NCBI RefSeq assembly: GCF_040958095.1 | Contig: NC_091160.1 | Coordinates: forward strand, 40,513,788 to 40,577,787 | DNA length: 64,000 bases | From: Procambarus clarkii | Taxonomy: Eukaryota > Arthropoda > Malacostraca > Decapoda > Cambaridae | Direction of reading: 5' to 3' | In this document: positions 47,868 to 61,965 of the stretch, piece by piece | Layout: each line of letters begins with the position of its first letter | Numbering within the stretch: position 1 is the stretch's first letter | Notes under the pieces: model-generated | Told to the model about the DNA's origin: nothing | What the model saw: only the letters and a program-made list of their open reading frames with translations | Databases searched by the model: none | Program-made: the position numbers and the translations under genes

Positions 47868-49150
47868 CTAGTTATACTCACCTAGTTGTGTCTGCAGGAT
47901 CGAGCATTGGCTCTTGGATCCCGCCTTTCCAGCCATCGGTTGTTTACAGCAATGACTCCTGTCCCATTTCCCTATCATACCTAGTTTTAAAAGTATGAAT
48001 AGTATTTGCTTCCACAACCTGTTCCCCAAGTGCATTCCATTTTCCACTACTCTCACGCTAAAAGAAAACTTCCTAACATCTCTGTGACTCATCTGAGTTT
48101 CCAGTTTCCACCTATGTCCCCTCGTTCTGTTATTATTACGTGTGAACATCTCATCTATTTCCACTTTGTCAATTCCCCTGAGTATTTTATATGTCCCTAT
48201 CATATCTCCTCTCTCCCTTCTTTTCTCTAGTGTCGTAAGGTTCAGTTCCTTCAGACGCTCTTCATATCCCATCCCTCGTAACTCTGGGACAAGCCTCGTC
48301 GCAAACCTCTGAACCTTCTCCAGTTTCTTTATGTGTTTCTTCAGGTGGGGGCTCCATGATGGCGCGGCATACTCTAAGACGGGTCTCACGTAGGCAGTGT
48401 AAAGCGCCCTAAAAGCCTCCTCATTTAGGTTTCTGAATGAAGTTCTAATTTTCGCCAGTGTAGAGTACGCTGCTGTCGTTATTTATATGTGCCTCAGGAG
48501 TTAGATTAGGTGTTACGTCCACTCCCAGGTCTCTTTCTCGAATCGTTACAGGTAGGCAGTTCCCCTTCATTGTGTACTGTCCCTTTGGTCTCCTGTCACC
48601 TGATCCCATTTCCATAACTTTACATTTACTGGTGTTGAACTCCAGTAGCCATTTCCCTGATCATCTCTGCAACCTGTTTAAGTCCTCTTGAAGGATCCTA
48701 CAATCCTCGTCTGTCACAACTCTTCTCATAAACTTTGCGTCATCCGCAAACATTGACATGTAGGATTCCACTCCTGTAAACATATCATTTACGTAAATTA
48801 GAAAGAGGATTGGTCCCAGCACCGATCCTTGAGGTACTCCACTTGTTACTGTTCGCCAGTCCGACTTCTCGCCCCTTACCATTACCCTCTGGCTCCTTCC
48901 TGTTAGGTAGTTCTTCACCCATGCTAGGGCCTTTCCGCTTACTCCTGCCTGCCTCTCAAGTTTGTATAGCAGTCTCATGTGCGGTACTGTATCAAAGGCC
49001 TTTTGGCAGTCAAGAAATATGCAGTCTGCCCAGCCTTCTCTGTCCTGCCTTATCCTTGTTACTTTATCATAGAATTCTAAAAGGTTTGTTAGGCATGATT
49101 TCCCTGTCCAGAACCCATGTTGGTGCTTGTTTACAAACCCAATGCTCTCC
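47868..49150 (-). pseudogene. CR1-like retrotransposon: RT core to 3' tail
   Basis: Read leftwards on the - strand, 49150-48661 encodes the RT core in one frame: HQHGFWTGKSCLTNLLEF, FLDCQKAFDTVPH, SGVPQGSVLGPILFLIYVND, and the catalytic FADD box in MFADDAKF. After a stop, KWLLEFNTSKCKVMEMG and DLGVDV follow (to ~48500), then stops and a frameshift, and then 48389-47960 gives RPVLEYAAPSWSPHLKKHI, RATRLVPELRG-like, GDMIGTYKIL and NRTRGHRWKLE. The 3' tail reaches ~47868. The order and wording fit CR1-type RT; multiple stops make it inactive. The 5' end is missing and is replaced by (GT)n. Confidence 0.88.
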
Positions 49151-49705
<555 letters not shown>

Positions 49706-49858
49706 TTTTTTCATAGAGAAGAGAGACAGAGACACAGAGAGCTGTGTCTAGTGGTCCGTCCTACACAGACACAGATATCTGCGTCACTTAGTCTGTCGGG
49801 TTAAGCGCCGCAGGGTCCGGCCAGTAACTACTTGGGGTGTCTAGACAAACCTTGAACG

Positions 49859-49972
49859 GTGTCATCCACGACAATATCGTATAATTATATACAAATTGCA
49901 GAGTTGGTCGAAAAATGGCTACTGGAATTCAATAGGAGTAAGTGTAAGGTTATAACAATAGGGACAAGGATA
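49859..49972 (+). pseudogene. CR1-like RT fragment abutting array C
   Basis: The + strand reads IAELVEKWLLEFNRSKCKVI, the post-catalytic 'KWLLEFN.SKCKVM' block also seen on the - strand near 48650. It breaks off within about 15 bp of the first 24-bp satellite unit. Confidence 0.75.
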
Positions 49973-52900
49973 CAACCAACAGGGTGTGACAGGACACAAC
50001 CAACAGGGTGTGGCAGGACACAACCAACAGAGTGTGGCAGGACACAACCAACAGGGTGTGGCAGGACACAACCAACAGGGTGTGGCAGGACACAACCAAC
50101 AGGGTGTGGCAGGACACAACCAACAGGGTGTGGCAGGACACAACCAACAGGGTGTGGCAGGACACAACCAACAGGGTGTGGCAGGACACAACCAACAGGG
50201 TGTGGCAGGACACAACCAACAGGGTGTGGCAGGAAACAACAACCAACAGGGTGTGGCAGGACACAACCAACAGGGTGTGGCAGGACACAACCAACAGGGT
50301 GTGGCAGGACACAACCTACAGGGTGTGGCAGGACACAACCAACAGGGTGTGGCAGGACACAACCAACAGGGTGTGGCAGGACACAACCAACAGGGTGTGG
50401 CAGGACACAACCAACAGGGTGTGGCAGGAAACAACAACCAACAGGGTGTGGCAGGACACAACCAACAGGGTGTGGCAGGACACAACCAACAGGGTGTGGC
50501 AGGACACAACCAACAGGGTGTGGCAGGACACAACCAACAGGGTGTGGCAGGACACAACCAACAGGGTGTGGCAGGACACAACAACCAACAGGGTGTGGCA
50601 GGACACAACCAACAGGGTGTGGCAGGACACAACCAACAGGGTGTGGCAGGACACAACCAACAGGGTGTGGCAGGACACAATCAACAGGGTGTGGCAGGAC
50701 ACAACCAACAGGGTGTGGCAGGACACAACAACCAACAGGGTGTGGCAGGACACAACCAACAGGGTGTGGCAGGACACAATCAACAGGGTGTGGCAGGACA
50801 CAACCAACAGGGTGTGGCAGGACACAACAACCAACAGGGTGTGGCAGGACACAATCAACAGGGTGTGGCAGGACACAACCAACAGGGTGTGACAGGACAC
50901 AACAACCAACAGGGTGTGGCAGGACACAACCAACAGGGTGTGGCAGGACACAACAACCAACAGGGTGTGGCAGGACACAACAACCAACAGGGTGTGGCAG
51001 GACACAACCAACAGGGTGTGGCAGGACACAACCAACAGGGTGTGGCAGGACACAACAACCAACAGGGTGTGGCAGGACACAACAACCAACAGGGTGTGGC
51101 AGGACACAACCAACAGGGTGTGGCAGGACACAACCAACAGGGTGTGGCAGGACACAACAACCAACAGGGTGTGGCAGGACACAATCAACAGGGTGTGGCA
51201 GGACACAACCAACAGGGTGTGACAGGACACAACAGCCAACAGGGTGTGGCAGGACACAACAACCAACAGGGTGTGGCAGGACACAACCAACAGGGTGTGG
51301 CAGGACACAACCAACAGGGTGTGGCCGGACACAACAACCTACAGGGTGTGGCAGGACACAACCAACAGGGTGTGGCAGGACACAACCAACAGGGTGTGGC
51401 AGGACACAACAACCAACAGGGTGTGGCAGGACACAACCAACAGGGTGTGGCAGGACACAACCAACAGGGTGTGGCAGGACACAACCAACAGGGTGTGACA
51501 GGACACAACAACCAACAGGGTATGGCAGGACACAACAACCAACAGGGTGTGGCAGGACACAACCAACAGGGTGTGGCAGGACACAACCAACAGGGTGTGG
51601 CAGGACACAACCAACAGGGTGTGGCAGGACACAACAACCAACAGGGTGTGGCAGGACACAACAACCAACAGGGTGTGGCAGGACACAACCAACAGGGTGT
51701 GGCAGGATACAACCAACAGGGTGTGGCAGGACACAACCAACAGGGTGTGGCAGGACACAACCAACAGGGTGTGGCAGGACACAACCAACAGAGTGTGGCA
51801 GGACACAACAACCAACAGGGTGTGGCAGGACACAATCAACAGGGTGTGGACAGGACACAACAACCAACAGGGTGTGGCAGGACACAACCAACAGGGTGTG
51901 GCAGGACACAACCAACAGGGTGTGGCAGGACACAACTAACAGGGTGTGACAGGACACAACAACCAACAGGGTGTGGCAGGACACAACTAACCAACAGGGT
52001 GTGGCAGGACACAACCAACAGGGTGTGGCAGGACACAACCAACAGGGTGTGGCAGGACACAACCAACAGGGTGTGGCAGGACACAACAACCAACAGGGTG
52101 TGGCAGGACACAACCAACAGGGTGTGGCAGGACACAACCAACAGGGTGTGGCAGGACACAACCAACAGGGTGTGGCAGGACACAACCAACAGGGTGTGGC
52201 AGGACACAACCAACAGGGTGTGGCAGGACACAACCAACAGGGTGTGGCAGGACACAACAACCAACAGGGTGTGGCAGGACACAACAACCAACAGGGTGTG
52301 GCAGGACACAACAACCAACAGGGTGTGGCAGGACACAACCAACAGGGTGTGGCAGGACACAACAACCAACAGGGTGTGGCAGGACACAACCAACAGGGTG
52401 TGGCAGGACACAACAACCAACAGGGTGTGGCAGGACACAACCAACAGGGTGTGGCAGGACACAACAACCAACAGGGTGTGGCAGGACACAACCAACAGGG
52501 TGTGGCAGGACACAACAACCAACAGGGTGTGGCAGGACACAACCAACAGGGTGTGGCAGGACACAACCAACAGGGTGTGGCAGGACACAACCAACAGGGT
52601 GTGGCAGGACACAACAACCAACAGGGTGTGGCAGGACACAACCAACAGGGTGTGGCAGGACACAACCAACAGGGTGTGGCAGGACACAACAACCAACAGG
52701 GTGTGGCAGGACACAACAACCAACAGGGTGTGGCAGGACACAACCAACAGGGTGTGGCAGGACACAACCAACAGGGTGTGGCAGGACACAACAACCAACA
52801 GGGTGTGGCAGGACACAACCAACAGGGTGTGGCAGGACACAACCAACAGGGTGTGGCAGGACACAACCAACAGGGTGTGGCAGGACACAACAACCAACAG

Positions 52901-55900
52901 GGTGTGGCAGGACACAACAACCAACAGGGTGTGGCAGGACACAACAACCAACAGGGTGAGGCAGGACAACAACCAACAGGGTGTGGCAGGGACACAACAA
53001 CCAACAGGGTGTGGCAGGACACAACCAACAGGGTGTGCATGACACAACAACCAACAGGGTGTGGCAGGACACAACAACCAACAGGGTGTGGCAGGACACA
53101 ACCAACAGGGTGTGCAGGACACAACCAACAGGGTGTGGCAGGACACAACCAACAGGGTGTGGCAGGACACAACCAACAGGGTGTGGCAGGACACAACCAA
53201 CAGGGTGTGGCAGGACACAAACCAACAGGGTGTGGCCAGGCCAACCAACAGGTGTGGCTTACACAACCAACAGGGTGTGGCAGGACACAACCAAACAGGG
53301 TGTGCAGGACACAACCAAACAGGGTGTGGCAGGACACAACCAACAGGGTGTGGCAGGACACAACCAACAGGGTGTGGCAGACACAACCAACAGGGTGTGG
53401 CAGGAAAAACAACCAACAGGGTGTGGCAGGACACAACCAACAGGGTGTGGCAGGACACAACCCAACAGGGTGTGGCGGAACAACAACCAACAGGGTGTGG
53501 CAGGACACAACAACCTAACAGGGTGTGGCAGGACACAACCAACAGGGTGTGCAGGACACAAAACCAACAGGGTGTGGCAGGACACAACCAACAGGGTGTG
53601 GCAGGACACAACAACCAACAGGGTGTGGCAGGACACAACCAACAGGGTGTGGCAGGACAACAACCAACAGGGTGTGGCAGGACACACAACCAACAGGGTG
53701 TGGCAGGACACAACAACCAACAGGGTGTGGCAGGACACAACCAACAGGGTGTGGCAGGACACAACCAACAGGGTGTGGCAGGACACAACAACCAACAGGG
53801 TGTGGCAGGACACAACAACCAACAGGGTGTGGCAGGACACAACCAACAGGGTGTGGCAGGACACAACCAACAGGGTGTGGCAGGACACAACAACCAACAG
53901 GGTGTGGCAGGAACAACCAACAGGGTGTGGCAGGACACAACCAACAGGGTGTGGCAGGACACAACCAACAGGGTGTGGCAGGACAACAACACACCAACAG
54001 GGTGTGGCAGGACACAACCAACAGGGTGTGGCAGGACACAACAACCAACAGGGTGTGGCAGGACACAACAACCAACAGGGTGTGGCAGGACACAACAACC
54101 AACAGGGTGTGGCAGGACACAACAACCAACAGGGTGTGGCAGGACACAACAACCAACAGGGTGTGGCAGGACACAACCAACAGGGTGTGGCAGGACACAA
54201 CCAACAGGGTGTGGCAGGACACAACTAACAGGGTGTGCAGGACACAACCAACAGGGTGTGGCAGGACACAACAACCAACAGGGTGTGGCAGGACACAACC
54301 AACAGGGTGTGGCAGGACACAACCAACAGGGTGTGGCAGGACACAACCAACAGGGTGTGGCAGGACACAACAACCAACAGGGTGTGGCAGGACACAACCA
54401 ACAGGGTGTGGCAGGACACAACCAACAGGGTGTGGCAGGACACAACCAACAGGGTGTGGCAGGACACAACCAACAGGGTGTGGCAGGACACAACAACCAA
54501 CAGAGTGTGGCAGGACACAACAACCAACAGGGTGTGGCAGGACACAACCAACAGGGTGTGGCAGGACACAACCAACAGGGTGTGGCAGGACACAACAACC
54601 AACAGGGTGTGGCAGGACACAACCAACAGGGTGTGGCAGGACACAACCAACAGGGTGTGGCAGGACACAACAACCAACAGGGTGTGGCAGGACACAACCT
54701 ACAGGGTGTGGCAGGACACAACCAACAGGGTGTGGCAGGACACAACCAACAGGGTGTGGCAGGACACAACCAACAGGGTGTGGCAGGACAACAACCAACA
54801 GGGTGTGGCAGGACACAACCAACAGGGTGTGGCAGGACACAACAACAACAGGGTGTGGCAGGACACAACCAACAGGGTGTGGCAGGACACAACCAACAGG
54901 GTGGTGGCAGGACACAACCAACAGGGTGTGGCAGGACACAACCAACAGGGTGTGGCAGGACACAACCAACAGGGTGTGGCAGGACACAACAACCAACAGG
55001 GTGTGGCAGGACACAACCAACAGGGTGTGGCAGGACACAACAACCAACAGGGTGTGGCAGGACACAACCAACAGGGTGTGGCAGGACACAACCAACAGGT
55101 GTGGCAGGACACAACCAACAGGGTGTGCAGGACACAACAACCAACAGGGTGTGGCAGGACACAACCAACAGGGTGTGGCAGGACACAACCAACAGGGTGT
55201 GGCAGGACACAACCAACAGGGTGTGGCAGGACACAACAACCACAGGGTGTGGCAGGACACAACCAACAGGGTGTGGCAGGACACAACAACCAACAGGGTG
55301 TGGCAGGACACAACAACCAACAGGGTGTGGCAGGACAACAACCAACAGGGTGTGGCAGGACAACAACCAACAGGGTGTGGAGGACACAACAACCAACAGG
55401 GTGTGGCAGGACACAACAACCAACAGGGTGTGGCAGGACACAACAACCAACAGGGTGTGGCAGGACACAACAACCAACAGGGTGTGGCAGGACACAACAA
55501 CCAACAGGGTGTGGCAGGACACAACAACCAACAGGGTGTGGCAGGACACAACAACCAACAGGGTGTGGCAGGACACAACCTACAGGGTGTGGCAGGACAC
55601 AACCAACAGGGTGTGGCAGGACACAACCAACAGGGTGTGGCAGGACACAACCAACAGGGTGTGGCAGGACACAACCAACAGGGTGTGGCAGGACACAACC
55701 AACAGGGTGTGGCAGGACACAACCAACAGGGTGTGGCAGGACACAACCAACAGGGTGTGGCAGGACACAACCTACAGGGTGTGACAGGACACAACCAACA
55801 GGGTGTGGCAGGACACAACCAACAGGGTGTGACAGGACACAACCAACAGGGTGTGGCAGGACACAACCAACAGGGTGTGGCAGGACACAACCAACAGGGT

Positions 55901-58900
55901 GTGACAGGACACAACCAACAGGGTGTGGCAGGACACAACCAACAGGGTGTGACAGGACACAACCAACAGGGTGTGGCAGGACACAACCAACAGGGTGTGG
56001 CAGGACACAACCAACAGGGTGTGGCAGGACACAACCAACAGGGTGTGGCAGGACACAACCAACAGGGTGTGGCAGGACACAACCTACAGGGTGTGGCAGG
56101 ACACAACCAACAGGGTGTGGCAGGACACAACCTACAGGGTGTGGCAGGACACAACCAACAGGGTGTGGCAGGACACAACCTACAGGGTGTGGCAGGACAC
56201 AACCAACAGGGTGTGACAGGACACAACCAACAGGGTGTGGCAGGACACAACCAACAGGGTGTGGCAGGACACAACCAACAGGGTGTGGCAGGACACAACA
56301 ACCAACAGGGTGTGGCAGGACAGAACCGACAGGGTGTGGCAGGACACAACCAACAGGGTGTGGCAGGACACAACAACCAACAGGGTGTGGCAGGACAGAA
56401 CCAACAGGGTGTGGCAGGACACAACCAACAGGGTGTGGCAGGACACAACAACCAACAGGGTGTGGCAGGACACAACAACCAACAGGGTGTGGCAGGACAC
56501 AACCCACAGGGTGTGGGCAGGACACAACCCACAGGGTGTGGCAGGACACAACACCAACAGGGTGTGGCAGGACAACAACCAACAGGGTGTGGCAGGACAC
56601 AACAACCAACAGGGTGTGGCAGGACACAACCAACAGGGTGTGGCAGGACACAACCAACAGGGTGTGGCAGGACACAACCAACAGGGTGTGGCAGGACAAA
56701 CAACCAACAGGGTGTGGCAGGACACAACCAACAGGGTGTGGCAGGACACAACCAACAGGGTGTGGCAGGACACAACAACCAACAGGGTGTGGCAGGACAC
56801 AACAACCAACAGGGTGTGGCAGGACACAACAACCAACAGGGTGTGGCAGGACACAACAACCAACAGGGTGTGGCAGGACACAACCAACAGGGTGTGGCAG
56901 GACACAACCAACAGGGTGTGGCAGGACACAACAACCAACAGGGTGTGGCAGGACACAACCAACAGGGTGTGGCAGGACACAACCAACAGGGTGTGGCAGG
57001 ACACAACCAACAGGGTGTGGCAGGACACAACAACCAACAGGGTGTGGCAGGACAGAACCGACAGGGTGTGGCATGACACAACCAACAGGGGTGGCAGGAC
57101 ACAAGCAACCAACAGGGTGTGGCGGACACACAACCAACAGGGTGTGGCAGGACACAACCAACATGGTGTGGGGACACAACCACAGGGTGTGCAGGACACA
57201 ACAACCAACAGGGGGTGTGGCGGGACCCACAACAGGGTTTGGCAGGAAAACACCACAGGGTGTAGCAGGGCACAACAACCAACGGGTGTGAAAGCAGTAC
57301 ACAACCAACAGGGTGTTGCGGACACAAACCACAGGGTGTGGCAGGTTACCAACCAACAGGTGTAAACAGGGGCACAACACCCAACAATGTGTGGCAGGAC
57401 CAACAACCAACAGGTGTGGCAGGAACACAACCAACAGGGTGTGGCAGTGACACAACAACCAACAGGGTGTGTTCAGGACCAACACCAACAGGGTGTGGGC
57501 AAGGACACAACACCAACAGGGTGTTGCAGGACACAACCACCACAGGGTGTGGCAGACTCACTCAACAGGGTGTGGCGGACACAACCAACATGTGTGGCAG
57601 ACACAACCAACAGGGTGTGGCAGGACACAACCAACAGGGTGGTGCCAGGACACATACGCAACAGGTGTGGCAGGCCACAACCACAGGGTGTGGCAGGACA
57701 CAACCAACAGGGTGTGGCAGGACACAACAACCAACAGGGTGTGGCAGGACACAACCAACAGGGTGTGGCAGGGCACAACAACCAACAGGGTGTGGCAGGA
57801 CACAACAACCAACAGGGTGTGGCAGGACACAACCAACAGGGTGTGGCAGGACACAACAACCAACAGGGTGTGGCAGGACACAACAACCAACAGGGTGTGG
57901 CAGGACACAACCAACAGGGTGTGGCAGGACACAACCAACAGGGTGTGGCAGGACACAACCAACAGGGTGTGGCAGGACACAACAACCAACAGGGTGTGGC
58001 AGGACACAACCAACAGGGTGTGGCAGGACACAACCAACAGGGTGTGGCAGGACACAACCAACAGGGTGTGGCAGGACAACCAACAGGGTGTGGCAGGACA
58101 CAACCAACAGGGTGTGGCAGGACACAACCAACAGGGTGTGACAGGACACAACCAACAGGGTGTGGCAGAACACAACAACCAACAGGGTGTGGCAGGACAC
58201 AACCAACAGGGTGTGGCAGGACACAACCAACAGGGTGTGCAGGACACAACCAACAGGGTGTGGCAGGACACAACAACCAACAGGGTGTGGCAGGAACACA
58301 ACCAACAGGGTGTGGCAGGACACAACCAACAGGGTGTAGGCAGGACACAACAACCAACAGGGTGTGGCAGGACACAACAACCAACAGGGTGTGGCAGGAC
58401 ACAACCAACAGGGTGTGGCAGGACACAACCAACAGGGTGTGGCAGGACACAACCAACAGGGTGTGGCAGGACACAACAACCAACAGGGTGTGGCAGGACA
58501 CAACCAACAGGGTGTGGCAGGACACAACAACCAACAGGGTGTGGCAGGACACAACCAACAGGGTGTGGCAGGGGGTGTGGCAGGACACAACCAACAGGGT
58601 GTGGCAGGACACAACAACCAACAGGGTGTGGCAGGACACAACCAACAGGGTGTGGCAGGATACAACCAACAGGGTGTGGCAGGACACAACCAACAGGGTG
58701 TGGCAGGACACAACAACCAACAGGGTGTGGCAGGACACAACCAACAGGGTGTGGCAGGACACAACCAACAGGGTGTGGCAGGACACAACAACCAACAGGG
58801 TGTGGCAGGACACAACCAACAGGTGTGGCAGGACACAACCAACAGGGTGTGGCAGGACACAACCAACAGGTGTGGCAGGACACAACAACCAACAGGGTGT

Positions 58901-59113
58901 GGCAGGACACAACCAACAGGGTGTGGCAGGGACACAACCAACAGGGTGTGGCAGGGACACAACAACCAACAGGGTGTGGCAGGGACACAACCAACAGGGT
59001 GTGGCAGGACACAACCAACAGGGTGTGGCAGGACACAACCAACAGGGTGTGGCAGGACACAACCAACAGGGTGTGGCAGGACACAACAACCAACAGGGTG
59101 TGGCAGGACACAA
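49973..59113. repeat. 24/27-bp satellite, array C
   Basis: About 360 units. The 24-bp unit contains ACACAACCAACAGGGTGTGG plus CAGG. A 27-bp unit differs by an inserted CAA (ACACAACAACC...). Both lengths are multiples of three and free of stops in all six frames, so long open frames appear everywhere (GHNQQGVA, RTQPTGCG and QDTTNRVW on +; CHTLLVVS, LCPATPCW and VLPHPVGC on -). Two noisy patches with single-base errors (52960-53570 and 57060-57680) contrast with near-perfect flanks. It is not a gene. Confidence 0.98.
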
Positions 59114-59671
59114 CATGTCCAGGAGGTTGCTAACATCTTGTTGCTAATGACCAGAGTGCCTAACCGCCTCCGTCATGGGCCGGCGTGCCCGGGCACGGGA
59201 GACTGGCACCTATGGCAGGCGTACCGAGGGGTGGCCCGACCTGGGGGCCAGGAGAGGGAGGGGATAAAGAGCCTTATTGACTATGGGTGTAAGGGTGATA
59301 GTGGCGTGTGTGTGGGAGGGTCTGGTGCCACGCTATTGATCCATACTGGTGCCGTCTGACTGTGTGGCACCCTCCCCCCCCTCACTCTACCACCACTCTA
59401 ACTACCACCTTAACTACCCAACTACCACCACCCGAGGGTAACTACTGTTCATCTACCATCTACCTACCGCTAACTACCAGCCCTGCGGGTCAACCACCGT
59501 CTTAACTACCACTATATTCTGAGGGGGGAGTTGGCATCTTGCCGGCGGGCGGGGGAGTGTGGTGAGAGAGCCTTCACGGTGTCTATTGGTGCCTTATATG
59601 TCCTGGTGTGGCTGACCCAGTGAGCTGTTTGTGTTGGTGCTTGGTGGGGGTCTGGCTTAACACTGTAGGGG
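59114..59671. other. Unique GC-richer sequence between arrays
   Basis: It contains GGGCCGGCGTGCCCGGGCAC, then ACTACCACC-rich simple text (59385-59510). No gene, splice-bounded ORF or repeat family recognised. Confidence 0.4.
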
Positions 59672-59900
<229 letters not shown>

Positions 59901-60223
59901 TCACCCCACCTCCCCGGGGAGATGAGGCGGAGGAGAAGAGAGAGAGAGAGTGGAGGAGAGGAAGGGCCGGTGTATTCACTGGAAGTACCCGAGGGGCCGC
60001 GCCTCACAACCCATAATTGACAGGTGAGTTGAGTAATTAATCTCCGGAGTTCTTGTCATGTTATCATCAAACTCAGCGTCAGAGGTACTTTGCGCCCTTC
60101 TTGGAACACCGAGCTGTTACTGTTGGCTTCTGGTACATGTGGTAAGTCAGCTGTGATCTGTGAGGCTTCCACTGAAGCCTAACCTGGGTTAGCATGTCAT
60201 GATACAAGAGGACAAAAAATTAT

Positions 60224-60287
60224 ATACCAGGGGGTTGTTATACCAGGGGGTTGATATACCAGGGGGTTGATATACCAGGGGGTAGAT
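60224..60287. repeat. Four 16-bp repeats
   Basis: Four units of ATACCAGGGGGTTGAT with two point differences, unrelated to the 16-bp array at 46.4 kb. Confidence 0.92.
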
Positions 60288-60494
60288 ATATGGAACATGT
60301 CCACTACTACACCTATATGCTAACCATCCACATATACCACAATGACCTATATGACATCTGAGGGCAAAAGTCGATTTGTAAATGTACCGCATTGCAGAGA
60401 TCCATATATGACGGACCGTATAGGGTATATATATGTTCCCCACTATACTTATTATTATTACTGGCTGTAAACACGCCTATGGTACTATGGTCAT

Positions 60495-61545
60495 GCCTCA
60501 CACCCTCCCTCATGCCTCTCACCCTCCCTCATGCCTCTCTCCCTCCCTCATGCCTCTCACCCTCCCTCATGCCTCTCACACTCCCTCATGCCTCACACAC
60601 TCCCTCATGCCTCTCACCCTCCCTCATGCCTCTCTCCCTCCCTCATGCCTCTCACACTCCCTCATGCCTCACACCCTCCCTCATGCCTCTCACCCTCCCT
60701 CATGCCTCTCTCCCTCCCTCATGCCTCTCACCCTCCCTCATGCCTCTCACACTCCCTCATGCCTCACACACTCCCTCATGCCTCTCACCCTCCCTCATGC
60801 CTCTCACACTCCCTCATGCCTCTCACACTCCCTCATGCCTCTCACACTCCCTCATGCCTCTCACACTCCCTCATGCCTCACACACTCCCTCATGCCTCTC
60901 ACCCTCCCTCATGCCTCTCACACTCCCTCATGCCTCACACACTCCCTCATGCCTCTCACCCTCCCTCATGCCTCTCACACTCCCTCGTGCCTCTCACACT
61001 CCCTCATGCCTCTCACACTCCCTCATGCCTCTCACACTCCCTCATGCCTCACACACTCCCTCATGCCTCTCACCCTCCCTCATGCCTCACACACTCCCTC
61101 ATGCCTCTCACCCTCCCTCATGCCTCTCACCCTCCCTCATGCCTCTCACACTCCCTCATGCCTCTCACCCTCCCTCATGCCTCTCACCCTCCCTCATGCC
61201 TCTCACACTCCCTCATGCCTCACACACTCCCTCATGTCTCTCACACTCCCTCATGCCTCTCACCCTCCCTCATGCCTCTCACCCTCCCTCATGCCTCTCA
61301 CCCTCCCTCATGCCTCTCACCCTCCCTCATGCCTCTCACACTCCCTCATGCCTCTCACACTCCCTCATGCCTCACACACTCCCTCATGCCTCTCACACTC
61401 CCTCATGCCTCTCACCCTCCCTCATGCCTCTCACCCTCCCTCATGCCTCTCACACTCCCTCATGCCTCTCACCCTCCCTCATGCCTCTCACCCTCCCTCA
61501 TGCCTCTCACCCTCCCTCGTGCCTCTCACCCTCCCCCATGCCTCT
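60495..61545. repeat. 19-bp minisatellite
   Basis: About 55 units of CTCATGCCTCTCACCCTCC, with ACACTCC, CTCCCTCC and CCTCACA variants shuffled along the array. The + strand is pyrimidine-rich. Three long + frames result from absence of stops, not from a gene. Confidence 0.97.
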
Positions 61546-61672
61546 CATGAGCCCCAGAGTCCGCTCTTAAGGCAACTAATCCTCTCATTCATTTTCCTTG
61601 TGGAGTGTCTGTGTGGGCTCAGTGGCTCCTCCCTTTAACTACTTTCTCCCTTCCTCCCTTCGTCTACCATCC

Positions 61673-61800
61673 CTTCCCTCTACCTCTTCCCTCCCTCCTT
61701 CCCTTATTTATCTACCTCTTCCCTCTCTCCCTACCTTATTTATCTACCTCTTCCCTCCCTCCCTACCTTATTTATCTACCTCTTCCCTCTCATATTTATC
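61673..61800. repeat. ~32-bp pyrimidine-rich tandem repeat
   Basis: About 3.5 units sharing TTATTTATCTACCTCTTCCC followed by CTCCCT-type text. Confidence 0.8.
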
Positions 61801-61856
61801 GCCAGTGGCGGGTCCTCTCCCGCTTGTGCATCATTCCCCCTACCAACCACCTGCCG

Positions 61857-61965
61857 CCTGATTGGTCACACGTGGCAGGTAGTTAGCGCCCGTCGTGACG
61901 TCACTGGACGACGCCGTCGGGAGCCAATGGGGCTGCAGGACTAAAGGGTGACCTGGGAGGTCACT
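61857..61965. promoter_or_regulatory. Promoter-like cluster: CCAAT boxes, E-box, CRE
   Basis: Within ~70 bp there are an inverted CCAAT box (ATTGG, 61861-61865), a CACGTG E-box (61869-61874), a full palindromic CRE TGACGTCA (61896-61903) and a forward CCAAT box (61924-61928). A 17-bp palindrome GTGACCTGGGAGGTCAC (61948-61964) follows. The region is GC- and CpG-rich next to simple repeats. No TATA box and no convincing downstream exon were found, so promoter function is inference. Confidence 0.4.

Noticed and set aside
49973..59113. Regularly spaced repeats resembling a CRISPR array
   Set aside because: Units are head-to-tail with no unique spacers, in a eukaryotic context.
49859..59147. Numerous 500-1,270-codon frames on both strands, some Cys/Trp-rich
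   Set aside because: 24/27-bp satellite with no stop in any of six frames; no coding signal distinguishes any frame.
60392..61638. Pro/Ser/His-rich frames of 340-400 codons
   Set aside because: 19-bp pyrimidine-rich minisatellite.
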